A DNA stretch of 49,928 nucleotides from Oscillospiraceae bacterium (GCA_024685535.1 JAIKVS010000011.1:1-49928); one strand, 5' to 3'; shown: positions 9,638 to 18,553, numbered from the stretch's first letter. Notes: generated by a model from the sequence alone, not told the origin. Numbers and translations: made by a program.

Positions 9638-10630
9638 ATGGCTATCAAACTTGAAAGACTTGTCAAGACATATTACGAAACTCTCGAAGAGGGTAAGGTT
9701 CTCGGACGTAAATGCCCTGTCTGCGGCAATGTTGAATGGCCCCCAGTCTATGCTTGCAACGCATGCGGTGCAATGGAGACGGAGTGGTGTGAAATGAGTG
9801 GCAAGGGCGAGATTATCCAGCTCATCATCCCCACTGCCATGAGCCTCAAGCCTGCCTATAAGCATCTGGAGCCCTATGCATATGCATGGGTCAAGTGCGA
9901 AGAAGGACCGGAGAGAAATGTTATGGTACGCGGCATCACACGTCAGAATGCAGCATATGTAAGAGCCCATCTTCCGTATCCCGTTCACATGGATATAGTC
10001 CAAATGAATGGCTTCAAGACCTGCGTCTTTGCCATTGATCCCATCGATGCTAACGGCAATCCCGTTAAAGCAGCCGCTGAGGCCTCTGCTGCGGCTGCTG
10101 TTGTCAGCAAAACGCTCGAAGCTCTTAAGAAACTCTTTGCCAAGACCTATGGTGTCGACGAGGCAACGCTCAGCGGTGATACCCTGCTGGACGATATGAA
10201 GGGCCCCTCAGTCAAGTTCGTCGGCCTTGTTGCAAGACTTGAGGATGAGTTCGATGCTATCCTCTCAGTTACCGAGGCATCCGCTGCAAAGACCATCGGA
10301 CGGCTTGCCAAACTGATAGATGGCGAAGATCCGGACGCCGCCGATGTGGCTCCCGTTGCTGAAGCGGCTAAGGGAGCGGTTGCCGGATCTGGAGAAGAGA
10401 CTGAGACCTTCAAAGAACTCAGAAAAATGTTTGCGAAGACCTATAAGATAGACGAAGCTTCGATTACCCCGGATACGCTGCTCGATTCCATGGAGGGCCC
10501 GTCAGTCCTGTTCGTCGGCCTTGTCGCCAGACTCGAGGATGAATTCGATGCTGTCATATCCGTGACAGAGGCTTCCGCGGCAAAGACCGTGGGCGGGCTC
10601 GCAAAGCTCGTTGACGAGGAGAGAGAATAA
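9638..10630 (+). CDS. DUF35 Zn-ribbon/OB-fold protein fused to two tandem ACP-like domains
   Basis: N-terminal Zn ribbon CPVC...CNAC plus OB-like segment (SGKGEIIQLIIP...YAYAWVKCEEG). C-terminal repeats 'ALKKLFAKTYGVDEATLSGDTLLDDMKGPSVKFVGLVARLEDEFDAILSVTEASAAKTIGRLAKLID' and 'ELRKMFAKTYKIDEASITPDTLLDSMEGPSVLFVGLVARLEDEFDAVISVTEASAAKTVGGLAKLVD' align by eye with ACP helices I-IV. Confidence 0.85.
   Translation: MAIKLERLVKTYYETLEEGKVLGRKCPVCGNVEWPPVYACNACGAMETEWCEMSGKGEIIQLIIPTAMSLKPAYKHLEPYAYAWVKCEEGPERNVMVRGITRQNAAYVRAHLPYPVHMDIVQMNGFKTCVFAIDPIDANGNPVKAAAEASAAAAVVSKTLEALKKLFAKTYGVDEATLSGDTLLDDMKGPSVKFVGLVARLEDEFDAILSVTEASAAKTIGRLAKLIDGEDPDAADVAPVAEAAKGAVAGSGEETETFKELRKMFAKTYKIDEASITPDTLLDSMEGPSVLFVGLVARLEDEFDAVISVTEASAAKTVGGLAKLVDEERE
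10112..10615 (+). repeat. Tandem intragenic ACP-like domain repeat (approx. 10112-10321 and 10406-10615)
   Basis: Two highly similar ~70-aa modules separated by an Ala/acidic linker (DPDAADVAPVAEAAKGAVAGSGEETE). Confidence 0.85.
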
Positions 10631-10663
10631 TCTGCCGGTATTCTCCTTAGCATACTGTTTTAA

Positions 10664-10690
10664 CAGAGGAGCGCCGCCGGCGCTCCTCTG
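10664..10690 (+). terminator. Intrinsic terminator after the DUF35-ACP gene
   Basis: CAGAGGAGCGCC-GCC-GGCGCTCCTCTG then AATTTTCGTTTGTT. Confidence 0.8.
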
Positions 10691-10750
10691 AATTTTCGTT
10701 TGTTATCATTGTTTCTAATATAGTTTGTTACGGCAAAATGGAGAAATAAA

Positions 10751-11572
10751 TTGGATCTGTTTTCACGCAAAAAACAGAATACAGAATCTGAGGATGAGTT
10801 GAGTATACCCGATTCTGACTTGTATCTTCGACCAAAGAAAGAGAAAAAACCGGCTAAGGTCTATGGATTGCTCTTTATAATCCTCTGTGCTGTTGCGGCC
10901 GTTTTTCTTCTTGTGTCAGACAGTGAGTTTGAGGAAAAAGCAGCTGAGCCATCGGCTCTGACTTCGACAGCAGGAGAGCGGCAGCCTGAGGTGGTCGAAG
11001 AGCAGCAAGAAATATACGAAGGACCAGAGGAACTGCCATCAGAAACGGTGACTGTGATACCTGATTATAACCAGCAGCCCGGACAGGCGACCGTTGAATA
11101 CCGACGATATCAGATCGGGTCTATCATATATGAGATTCGGAACGATGCGGCGTTTGTTATTGGTACTGTAGGAAATACAAAGAATGTAAAATATCTTACC
11201 ATAGAGTCATCAGTAAGATATATGTATCCCGTGGTGGAGATATGCGAGGGAGCTTTCAGAGACTGCTCGAGGCTTCTGAGAGTCCATATTCCTGACAGCG
11301 TCATAATCATAAGGGAAAGTGCGTTTGAAAACTGCAAAAAACTCGAGCTTGTGAGTATGTCAGAAGGACTTATCACGATAGAAGGCCGGGTGTTTGCCGG
11401 ATGTGCTGCCCTTAAATCCCTGAAGTTTCCGTCAACTGTGAAGGAACTCCGGGCTGATGTTTTCGAAGGAGCGGAAAAGCTTTCTAAATTGAGGATACCG
11501 GAAAGCTGCAGGATTCCTGAAGGTGACGATCCTTTTGGCCTGGGTGAAAAACTGAAGATAGAGGTTTACTGA
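10751..11572 (+). CDS. Membrane-anchored leucine-rich repeat (LRR_5/BspA-like) protein
   Basis: TTG start; single TM (VYGLLFIILCAVAAVFLLVS); repeats 'ICEGAFRDCSRLLRVHIPDSVIIIRESAFENCKKLELVSMSEGLITIEGRVFAGCAALKSLKFPSTV'. Confidence 0.85.
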   Translation: MDLFSRKKQNTESEDELSIPDSDLYLRPKKEKKPAKVYGLLFIILCAVAAVFLLVSDSEFEEKAAEPSALTSTAGERQPEVVEEQQEIYEGPEELPSETVTVIPDYNQQPGQATVEYRRYQIGSIIYEIRNDAAFVIGTVGNTKNVKYLTIESSVRYMYPVVEICEGAFRDCSRLLRVHIPDSVIIIRESAFENCKKLELVSMSEGLITIEGRVFAGCAALKSLKFPSTVKELRADVFEGAEKLSKLRIPESCRIPEGDDPFGLGEKLKIEVY

Positions 11573-11663
11573 AAAAACTCAAAAAAACAGTTTAAAAACC
11601 TGACATAATAAAGTATTATATACGCAGAGAGCTCGAAATTGAATTATTAAGGAAGGTGTCAAC

Positions 11664-12023
11664 ATGGAAGAAAACGAAATAATGGAAGAAATGGATGTTG
11701 TTGCCACAGAGCTGCTGGCCGTTCAGGGAGATGTGCTTACGAGCAATGAGGCAATGAAAGCTGAGATCTTAGCAAATCTCAACGATATAGTCAAAGAGGT
11801 GCAGGAATCCAATTTTGATACTCAGCAGGCTGTAGACGAACTTAAAAAGCTGCTCACAAAAGAACCGTGCTGTTGTACAGATAATCAGGTTCAGGTTCCT
11901 GTCCAGGACAGTACTATGGCCGAATTTAAGTCAAAGATCGAAAAGCTGGAAAAAACGACCGCAATCTGTGCTGTTGCAGCGGTTATTGCTGCATTAGCCG
12001 CATTTATCGGGTTATTCATTTGA
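11664..12023 (+). CDS. Small coiled-coil, C-terminal tail-anchored membrane protein of unknown function
   Basis: RBS GGAAGGTG before ATG; acidic/helical N-terminus; CCC motif; C-terminal TM 'AICAVAAVIAALAAFIGLFI'. Confidence 0.75.
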   Translation: MEENEIMEEMDVVATELLAVQGDVLTSNEAMKAEILANLNDIVKEVQESNFDTQQAVDELKKLLTKEPCCCTDNQVQVPVQDSTMAEFKSKIEKLEKTTAICAVAAVIAALAAFIGLFI

Positions 12024-12035
12024 AATCGAAGTAAC

Positions 12036-12081
12036 AAAAAAACCGCAGACCATACATTTTTATGCTGGCCTGCGGTTTTTT
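12036..12081. terminator. Bidirectional terminator between convergent genes
   Basis: AAAAAAACCGCAG...CTGCGGTTTTTT. Confidence 0.85.
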
Positions 12082-12085
12082 GCTG

Positions 12086-12868
12086 TCAGTCTATATGTAT
12101 CACCGGCTGCATTAGCTCTGCAGCGGTAACATTTGGATTGTGGTATCTCTCGCGTTTTTTGGAAACTGCTCCGATGCTGATGGCACCGGTTGGGCAGTAT
12201 TGCAGGCAGCTGAGGCACTGGATGCAGCTAGTGCCTATAAATGCCTTTCCGCCGTACATGTGGATGTTGCCTTTGGGACAGAGTTTAACGCATTGTCCGC
12301 AGCCTATGCATTCATCGCTCACTGCAAATGCATCTGCTTTTTTGCCGGCAAGAACAGGCCAGGCCCTGTTCTCTATGGCGTTTATCGGATTATCGGGAAC
12401 TTCTTTTTCAGACATTTTTCCGGTCAGAACGTCAACTGCGATCTTTGCGGCAAGTTCTTCAGATCGTTTTTCAGCATCTTCAGCGGAAAGCATGGGCATC
12501 ATAACACTGTGTGGGAAGAGCCAGATGCACGAGCAGTGGTGAGAGATCCCGGCCCAGTATTTAAGAGGAACTATTCTGTTGATTTGCGCCAGACCTGTTC
12601 CGAAATATCCAGAGTAGCTTCCAACACCGTAGGTGTAGGCCTCGGGAGAGAGTTTTATCTCTCTGATATGTTCCGCAACACTGAGAGGAAGTCCGCCTGC
12701 ATGACAGGGGACCACGAATCCGACGGTCTTTGCGTCAGTAACGTCCATGATCTCGGGCGTCTTACGCATCATGATAATATCAGTGTCTCCAAGCTTCGCT
12801 GCGATGTTTTTTGCTATGTCCAGGCAGTTTCCGCTGCCGGAGAAACAAAAGATAACATTTTTACTCAT
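12086..12868 (-). CDS. EFR1-type flavodoxin/2x[4Fe-4S] ferredoxin protein
   Basis: Flavodoxin-like N-terminus (VIFCFSGSGNCLDIAKNIA) and two CxxCxxCxxxC motifs (CIGCGQCVKLC; CIQCLSCLQYC). Confidence 0.9.
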   Translation of the reverse strand: MSKNVIFCFSGSGNCLDIAKNIAAKLGDTDIIMMRKTPEIMDVTDAKTVGFVVPCHAGGLPLSVAEHIREIKLSPEAYTYGVGSYSGYFGTGLAQINRIVPLKYWAGISHHCSCIWLFPHSVMMPMLSAEDAEKRSEELAAKIAVDVLTGKMSEKEVPDNPINAIENRAWPVLAGKKADAFAVSDECIGCGQCVKLCPKGNIHMYGGKAFIGTSCIQCLSCLQYCPTGAISIGAVSKKRERYHNPNVTAAELMQPVIHID

Positions 12869-13070
12869 GAGAGCGTTTCCTTTCATATTGTTTGTGTCGT
12901 TGATCTGATTTTACAACTCTTCAATGTAATTTTCAAATACTAATGTCCGGTGTGGTGTTGTTTTATCAATTAACCTTATGTTCATAAATGCAGGTCCCTA
13001 TTTTAAAGTTGCTTTAAGGTTTAGAAACCTATAATACAGCCATAAGAATAATTTAAAAGGGGATAGCATC

Positions 13071-14528
13071 ATGAACGAAGAATTTGAAAGAAATACAGGC
13101 GGAATGAATTTCGACCCTGAGACCGGAGAACGTATAAATCATGTGTCTTTCTCAGAACCGGCTTATACAGGTACATATTCACCGGTCTCCGCTCCCGAAC
13201 AGCCGCCTAAAAGAAAAAAAGGAGGATGGGCAAAAGTCCTTGCACTCATTCTCTGCTGCGCCATAGTCGGAGGACTTGCTGGTGTGGGGGGAGCGATGTT
13301 TGTTCAGCGTAGTTCGCAGGTAACCGGGCTTTCTGCTGAAACTCCTCAGCCTGTCCAGGAAATGCTTCCGAAGCCGACCGAATCACCAGCTTCACAGGAG
13401 GCGGAAACTGATGAAAATGCGGTGAGCATCCAAACCGGTAAAAGAGAATCCTCTCTTATCAGTACCACTGATGTTGATACTGGCAAAATGATGACTGCAG
13501 CTGAAATATATGCTACCAATGTATCTTCCACCGTCGGAATAACAGCGGGCATTACAACAAACTACTGGGGTTATTCCACTCCATCCGCAGCTTCAGGTTC
13601 GGGATTCATCATTTCAGAAGACGGTTATGTTGTTACTAACTACCATGTCATAGATGGAAGCCGCAGTGTGACTGTATCTACCTATGACGGCGAAAGCTAT
13701 AAGGCCGCTATCGTAGGTGGCGACGAGAACAACGACATCGCTGTTCTGAAGATCGAGGCGGAGGGACTCACACCTGTAGTCCTCGGTGATTCCGGCAACA
13801 TGAACGTGGGTGACACGGTCATCGCCATAGGGAATCCTCTTGGCGAGCTCACATTCAGCCTGACACAAGGCGTTATAAGCGCACTCAACCGTGATGTTAC
13901 CATCTCAGGCGGCAACTCCAAATCCCTCATTCAAACTGACTGTGCCATAAACTCCGGCAACTCGGGCGGAGCCCTGTTTAATCTCTATGGTGAGGTAATA
14001 GGCATAACCAATGCAAAGTTCTCATCTTCCGGGTTGTCCTCTTCTGCATCTATTGATAACATAGGCTTTGCAATACCCATAAATAGTGTAAGACCCATCA
14101 TTGAGAGCATAATCGAAAACGGTTATATCTCAAAGCCTTACATCGGAGTATCCGTTATTACTGTTAGTGACGATGCTTCCATCTATGCAAAGGCAGGCGC
14201 AAGGGTGGCAGATGTGACCGAAGGGGCACCTGCAGCTGATGCGGGGCTCATGGAAAACGATATCATCTTTGCTGTGGATGGCAAGACCATAACAACGAGC
14301 GGTGAACTGGTGGACATCGTCACCTCGAAGAAACCGGGAGACGTCATTACGCTTTCAGTTTACAGAGACAGGGAAGAGATGGAGATCAAAGTGGTGATCG
14401 GAGAGCAGATCCAGTCTGCAGAGCTTTCATTTGAGGAGGAAGAGACCCAGCCATATGATCCCTACGCTTACGGATATGGTTTCGGAGGAAATCCTTTCGG
14501 CTTTGGTTTCGGTGACTACTACGGCTGA
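13071..14528 (+). CDS. HtrA/DegP-like membrane-anchored serine protease with PDZ domain
   Basis: Single TM; catalytic His 'VVTNYHVIDGS', Asp 'NDIAVLKIE', Ser 'TDCAINSGNSGGAL'; PDZ 'APAADAGLMENDIIFAVDGKTI'. Confidence 0.94.
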   Translation: MNEEFERNTGGMNFDPETGERINHVSFSEPAYTGTYSPVSAPEQPPKRKKGGWAKVLALILCCAIVGGLAGVGGAMFVQRSSQVTGLSAETPQPVQEMLPKPTESPASQEAETDENAVSIQTGKRESSLISTTDVDTGKMMTAAEIYATNVSSTVGITAGITTNYWGYSTPSAASGSGFIISEDGYVVTNYHVIDGSRSVTVSTYDGESYKAAIVGGDENNDIAVLKIEAEGLTPVVLGDSGNMNVGDTVIAIGNPLGELTFSLTQGVISALNRDVTISGGNSKSLIQTDCAINSGNSGGALFNLYGEVIGITNAKFSSSGLSSSASIDNIGFAIPINSVRPIIESIIENGYISKPYIGVSVITVSDDASIYAKAGARVADVTEGAPAADAGLMENDIIFAVDGKTITTSGELVDIVTSKKPGDVITLSVYRDREEMEIKVVIGEQIQSAELSFEEEETQPYDPYAYGYGFGGNPFGFGFGDYYG

Positions 14529-14573
14529 GGATCCGAAAACACTTTAAACTATATTTGATGCGTGATATAATAT

Positions 14574-14605
14574 CCCCGCTGCATACTGCAGCGGGGAGGT
14601 TTTTT
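14574..14605 (+). terminator. Intrinsic terminator overlapping the RBS of the PAP2 gene
   Basis: CCCCGCTGCA-TAC-TGCAGCGGGG-AGG-TTTTTT immediately before ATG 14606. Confidence 0.75.
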
Positions 14606-15412
14606 ATGGAGAGATTCCTCAGAGAGCATTTTAGAAAAGGCGTGATCTGGCTTGCGGCATTTGTTATCTTCACGCTGCTCATAAAAGTTATAGATGTAAA
14701 GGCTATCGGCCCGGAAGGTACGAAAATAGGCTTTGCTGCACTGAACGGCTTTGTTTTCAATCTGTTAGGTCAGCACGCTTTCTTCGAAAAGTTGACGAAG
14801 ATGCTTGGCATCCTTGCACTGCTGGCTGCCGCAGGCTTCGGCTTGGTGGGTGTGCTTCAGTTTCTTAAAACAAAGAGCCTTCGCGATGTCGACAGAGAGA
14901 TAATCATACTGGGTATTTTCTATGTGATTGTTCTGCTGGCCTATGTGTTCTTTGAATTGTGCGTGGTAAACTACAGACCTGTCATCCTCGACGAGGGCAT
15001 TGAGGCTTCATACCCTTCATCGCACACTGTCCTTGTGATTTGCATAATGGCGACGGCACCCGGACAGATCTACAGGCTTACACAGAACAGGTCGCTGTAT
15101 GACGCTGCGAGGTATGCATGCTATGTGATAATTGCCGTTATGGTGATCGGAAGGCTTATCTCCGGAGTACACTGGTTTACGGATATAATAGGGGGGATTC
15201 TTCTCTCTTCGGCACTTGTATATTTCTATAACGGAGCGATGGAGTACTTCGGAGCAGAACCCTTGCCTGATGGCGATACAGCGGTAAAGAAAGAGTATAA
15301 GTTTCCCATAAAGCTCCCTGCTGCGAAGAGCGGCGGACATTCTGCGCCGGAAAACGAAACTCATGCGCAAAGGAAAAACTCAGGCAGAGGCGGCTCGCAT
15401 CTGGCAAAATGA
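14606..15412 (+). CDS. PAP2-superfamily membrane phosphatase
   Basis: ATG 14606 (MERFLREHFRKG); PAP2 motifs 'ASYPSSHTVLVI' and 'GRLISGVHWFTDIIGGILLS'. Confidence 0.88.
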   Translation: MERFLREHFRKGVIWLAAFVIFTLLIKVIDVKAIGPEGTKIGFAALNGFVFNLLGQHAFFEKLTKMLGILALLAAAGFGLVGVLQFLKTKSLRDVDREIIILGIFYVIVLLAYVFFELCVVNYRPVILDEGIEASYPSSHTVLVICIMATAPGQIYRLTQNRSLYDAARYACYVIIAVMVIGRLISGVHWFTDIIGGILLSSALVYFYNGAMEYFGAEPLPDGDTAVKKEYKFPIKLPAAKSGGHSAPENETHAQRKNSGRGGSHLAK

Positions 15413-15457
15413 ACGTCACCGTCCGGTATACAAATTCAGATATTTGGAGGAAACAGT

Positions 15458-16915
15458 ATGGACTATCAGAGCACTAGAAGCAGCGCTTTAAGAGCAGACT
15501 CCGTAACTGCGGTCCTGGAGGGCATAGCGCCTGACGGGGGACTTTATATTACAGATACTGCAAAGATAGACTTTGACTGGAAAGCAGCCCTCAGCTGCTG
15601 TTCGAGGGATATGTCCGCCATGATCCTTCATGCTCTGCTTCCGGATTTTCCGGATATGAGAGCGCTTGTTGAAAAGGCGTATCTGAATAAGTTTGAAACG
15701 GAGGACCTGACCCCGCTGGTGAAAGTGGGCGACAGATATGTTCTTGAGCTTTTCAGAGGACCAACAAGCGCATTCAAGGATGTTGCCCTCAGTGTGCTCC
15801 CGCAGCTGGTAACAGCAGGGCGTGCGCTTCGCGGAGCGAAGGATGATGTTGTGATTCTTACCGCAACTTCCGGAGATACCGGAAAGGCGGCTCTTGAAGG
15901 TTTCCACGATGTTGCTGGCACACGTATTGTTGTCTTTTATCCATATAAGGGGGTCAGCCGTGTGCAGGAACTCCAGATGAGTACTCAGAAGGGCGGAAAT
16001 GTTAAAGTGTGCGCCGTCCGTGGAAACTTCGATGATGCTCAGACTGGAGTAAAGAATGTCTTTTCAGCTTGCAGGGACAGAGATCTTGGAGGAAAGAGCC
16101 TGAGTTCTGCAAATTCGATCAATATTGGCAGACTTGCGCCTCAGGTCATGTATTATTTCAAGGCTTATGCGGATCTGGTCTCTGAAGGCAGGATTAAAAC
16201 AGGAGATACGGTTCACTATGTTGTGCCTACCGGCAACTTCGGTGATATACTTGCAGGATGGTTCGCAAAGCTGTTGGGACTGCCGGTGGGAACGCTTGTC
16301 TGCGCTTCAAACCAGAACAATGTCCTAACCGACTTTATAAATACCGGTGTATACGATAAACGCAGGGAGTTTTATAAGACAAACTCGCCTTCAATGGATA
16401 TCCTTGTTTCAAGCAATCTTGAAAGGCTGCTGTATCTCCTTTGTAAAGATGAGTCTTATGTTGCAGGCCTGATGCAGAAGCTGTCTTCAGAAGGCTGGTA
16501 TGAGATAAGCAATGAAATGCTGATAAAGCTCCGGAGCGGATTTGCGGCGGGATGCTGTGATGATGAAAGCTCTATAAGGACTATTGGAAAAGTCTTCCAT
16601 GATCATGCCTATCTTATGGATCCGCATACAGCAGTTGCATGGAATGTATGCGACAGCTTTATGGAGAGTTTCGGAGCGGAGCCTGCGGTGGTGCTTTCTA
16701 CAGCCTCGCCGTATAAGTTTCCGGCAGCCTGCCTCCGCGCGCTCGGAGAACATTCGGAAAATGATGAATTTGCCGTAATGAGGCGCCTCAATGAAATAAG
16801 CGGTGTACCGGTACCGAGAAACCTTGCCGGTTTGGAAAGCGCCGAAGTGTTGCATACAGATGTTATCGGAAAAGAGGATATGCTCGGTTATGTGCTCGGC
16901 TATCTGGCAGAGTAA
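15458..16915 (+). CDS. thrC: Threonine synthase
   Basis: 'LELFRGPTSAFKDVALSVLPQL', 'ILTATSGDTGKAALEGF', 'VPTGNFGDILAGWFAK'. Confidence 0.95.
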   Translation: MDYQSTRSSALRADSVTAVLEGIAPDGGLYITDTAKIDFDWKAALSCCSRDMSAMILHALLPDFPDMRALVEKAYLNKFETEDLTPLVKVGDRYVLELFRGPTSAFKDVALSVLPQLVTAGRALRGAKDDVVILTATSGDTGKAALEGFHDVAGTRIVVFYPYKGVSRVQELQMSTQKGGNVKVCAVRGNFDDAQTGVKNVFSACRDRDLGGKSLSSANSINIGRLAPQVMYYFKAYADLVSEGRIKTGDTVHYVVPTGNFGDILAGWFAKLLGLPVGTLVCASNQNNVLTDFINTGVYDKRREFYKTNSPSMDILVSSNLERLLYLLCKDESYVAGLMQKLSSEGWYEISNEMLIKLRSGFAAGCCDDESSIRTIGKVFHDHAYLMDPHTAVAWNVCDSFMESFGAEPAVVLSTASPYKFPAACLRALGEHSENDEFAVMRRLNEISGVPVPRNLAGLESAEVLHTDVIGKEDMLGYVLGYLAE

Positions 16916-16947
16916 ACAGAGAAATTAGAACGTATAAGGAGAAGAAT

Positions 16948-17547
16948 ATGAATATAGTCTGTCTGGATATGGAAGGAGTTCTTACCCCGGAGATATGGAT
17001 AGCCTTTTCAGAAGCCTCGGGTATCCCCGAACTTCGCAGGACCACCAGAGACGAGCCCGATTACGACAAGCTCATGAAGTGGCGAATCGGCATTCTCAAG
17101 GAGCATGGTCTCGGCTTGAAAGAGATACAGAATACCATTGCGAAGATCGATCCTCTGCCTGGTGCAAAGGAGTTCCTCGATGAGCTTCGCAGCATTACTC
17201 AGGTTGTCATCCTGAGCGACACATTTGAGCAGTTTGCAAAGCCGCTGATGAAAAAGCTCGGCTGGCCCAGCATCTTCTGCAACACTCTCGAGGTCGCCGA
17301 TAACGGGGAGATAATCGGTTTTAAGATGCGCTGCTCCCATTCAAAGCTCACCAGTGTGAAAGCGCTGCAGTCCATGGGCTTCGATACTGTAGCCGCCGGT
17401 GACAGCTATAACGATCTTGAGATGATCAAAGCCAGCAAACACGGCTTCCTTTTCAGATCTACCGAAAAGATAAAGTCTGACTATCCAGATATTCCCGCCT
17501 TTGAGGAGTTTGATGAATTCCTCGCGGCCATCAAAGCTGTAATTTAA
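16948..17547 (+). CDS. thrH: HAD phosphatase, ThrH-like (phosphoserine phosphatase/homoserine phosphotransferase)
   Basis: 'MNIVCLDMEGVLTPEIWIAFSEASGI', 'VVILSDTFEQFAKPLMKKLGWP', 'VAAGDSYNDLEMIK'. Confidence 0.9.
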   Translation: MNIVCLDMEGVLTPEIWIAFSEASGIPELRRTTRDEPDYDKLMKWRIGILKEHGLGLKEIQNTIAKIDPLPGAKEFLDELRSITQVVILSDTFEQFAKPLMKKLGWPSIFCNTLEVADNGEIIGFKMRCSHSKLTSVKALQSMGFDTVAAGDSYNDLEMIKASKHGFLFRSTEKIKSDYPDIPAFEEFDEFLAAIKAVI

Positions 17548-17564
17548 AGAAAATGAGACCACGT

Positions 17565-18542
17565 ATGAAAAAGACCATAGTCCCCTGCCTTATTCTTGCC
17601 ATTTGCTTGGGCTTAACCGCCTGTGCAGTGAAAAGCCCTCCGCCTCCTCCGACACCTTCCGCTTCGCAGGGGCACGCTCCTGCTGAAACTGATACTGTTT
17701 TCGCACCGGAGCCTGAAGACTTGCCTGAAGAAAGCTGCGCTCCCGAAGCTGCGGCTGAGGCGGCCACTGAACCGGGCTATGAAGTGCTCGAAGCAATTTA
17801 TGAAAGGTACTATCCCGGTACTGCAGGCAGTTCCCTTTCTGCAGCAAAATATGCAGCCATGCTGCTCGACTGGTATGTCGCCATCAAGGCTGAAGATACC
17901 ACTGCACGCATTTCTGCCGTTCAAAACACCGGAGAAAGCTTCGCATCCTCGCATGATTTGAGCCCCGTGGCCAAAACGGAGAGCGGCGTATCCATAAACT
18001 TCCCGGAAAAACTCGGTGCCGTCTGGGCATCGGCCATGTCCCTTTCCTTCGGCGATACAATGGTGCTGGACGATGCGGGTTATGAATCGCTATGCCTCTG
18101 GAATGCATCAGATGCAGAAGATCTTTTTACTGCACTTTACGATGGGCTGGGCATTGAACGCACCGGATTTATAACGGTGTATTATCCGGATGATCAGGTC
18201 ATGTATCTCAAGCATACAGATATCCCCTCCTATATGGACGATGCATCCGGTATACTCTATGCTCTGCAGACAGCGAAAGTGCTGCCCCGTGATGTTGAGC
18301 TCCTGAGCTGCGAGACCGGTGACGATGGCGTGATTCGTCTCGACCTGAACAGTGTATTCCGTGATTATTTATGCAGGATGGGTACTTCGGGAGAGGCGCT
18401 CACCATAGCGGCGCTCGTAGATACTTTTCTGAGCGCCACCGGCACACAGAGTCTGCAGCTTACTGTTGAAGGAAATATTCTCGAAACAGGCCATGCGATC
18501 TATGATTCTCCGCTGACTTTTGAAGACTCGTTCAGTGACTGA
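17565..18542 (+). CDS. GerMN-domain-like lipoprotein
   Basis: Lipobox LTAC after MKKTIVPCLILAICLG; Pro-rich linker; C-terminal 'IRLDLNSVFRDYL...EALTIAALVDTFLSATGTQSLQLTVEGNILE' resembles GerMN. Confidence 0.7.
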   Translation: MKKTIVPCLILAICLGLTACAVKSPPPPPTPSASQGHAPAETDTVFAPEPEDLPEESCAPEAAAEAATEPGYEVLEAIYERYYPGTAGSSLSAAKYAAMLLDWYVAIKAEDTTARISAVQNTGESFASSHDLSPVAKTESGVSINFPEKLGAVWASAMSLSFGDTMVLDDAGYESLCLWNASDAEDLFTALYDGLGIERTGFITVYYPDDQVMYLKHTDIPSYMDDASGILYALQTAKVLPRDVELLSCETGDDGVIRLDLNSVFRDYLCRMGTSGEALTIAALVDTFLSATGTQSLQLTVEGNILETGHAIYDSPLTFEDSFSD

Positions 18543-18553
18543 ACGAAATAATG

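Noticed and set aside
12140-12943. 267-aa plus-strand ORF opposite the EFR1 ferredoxin gene
   Set aside because: Low-complexity mirror of a gene with clear CxxC motifs; no domain.
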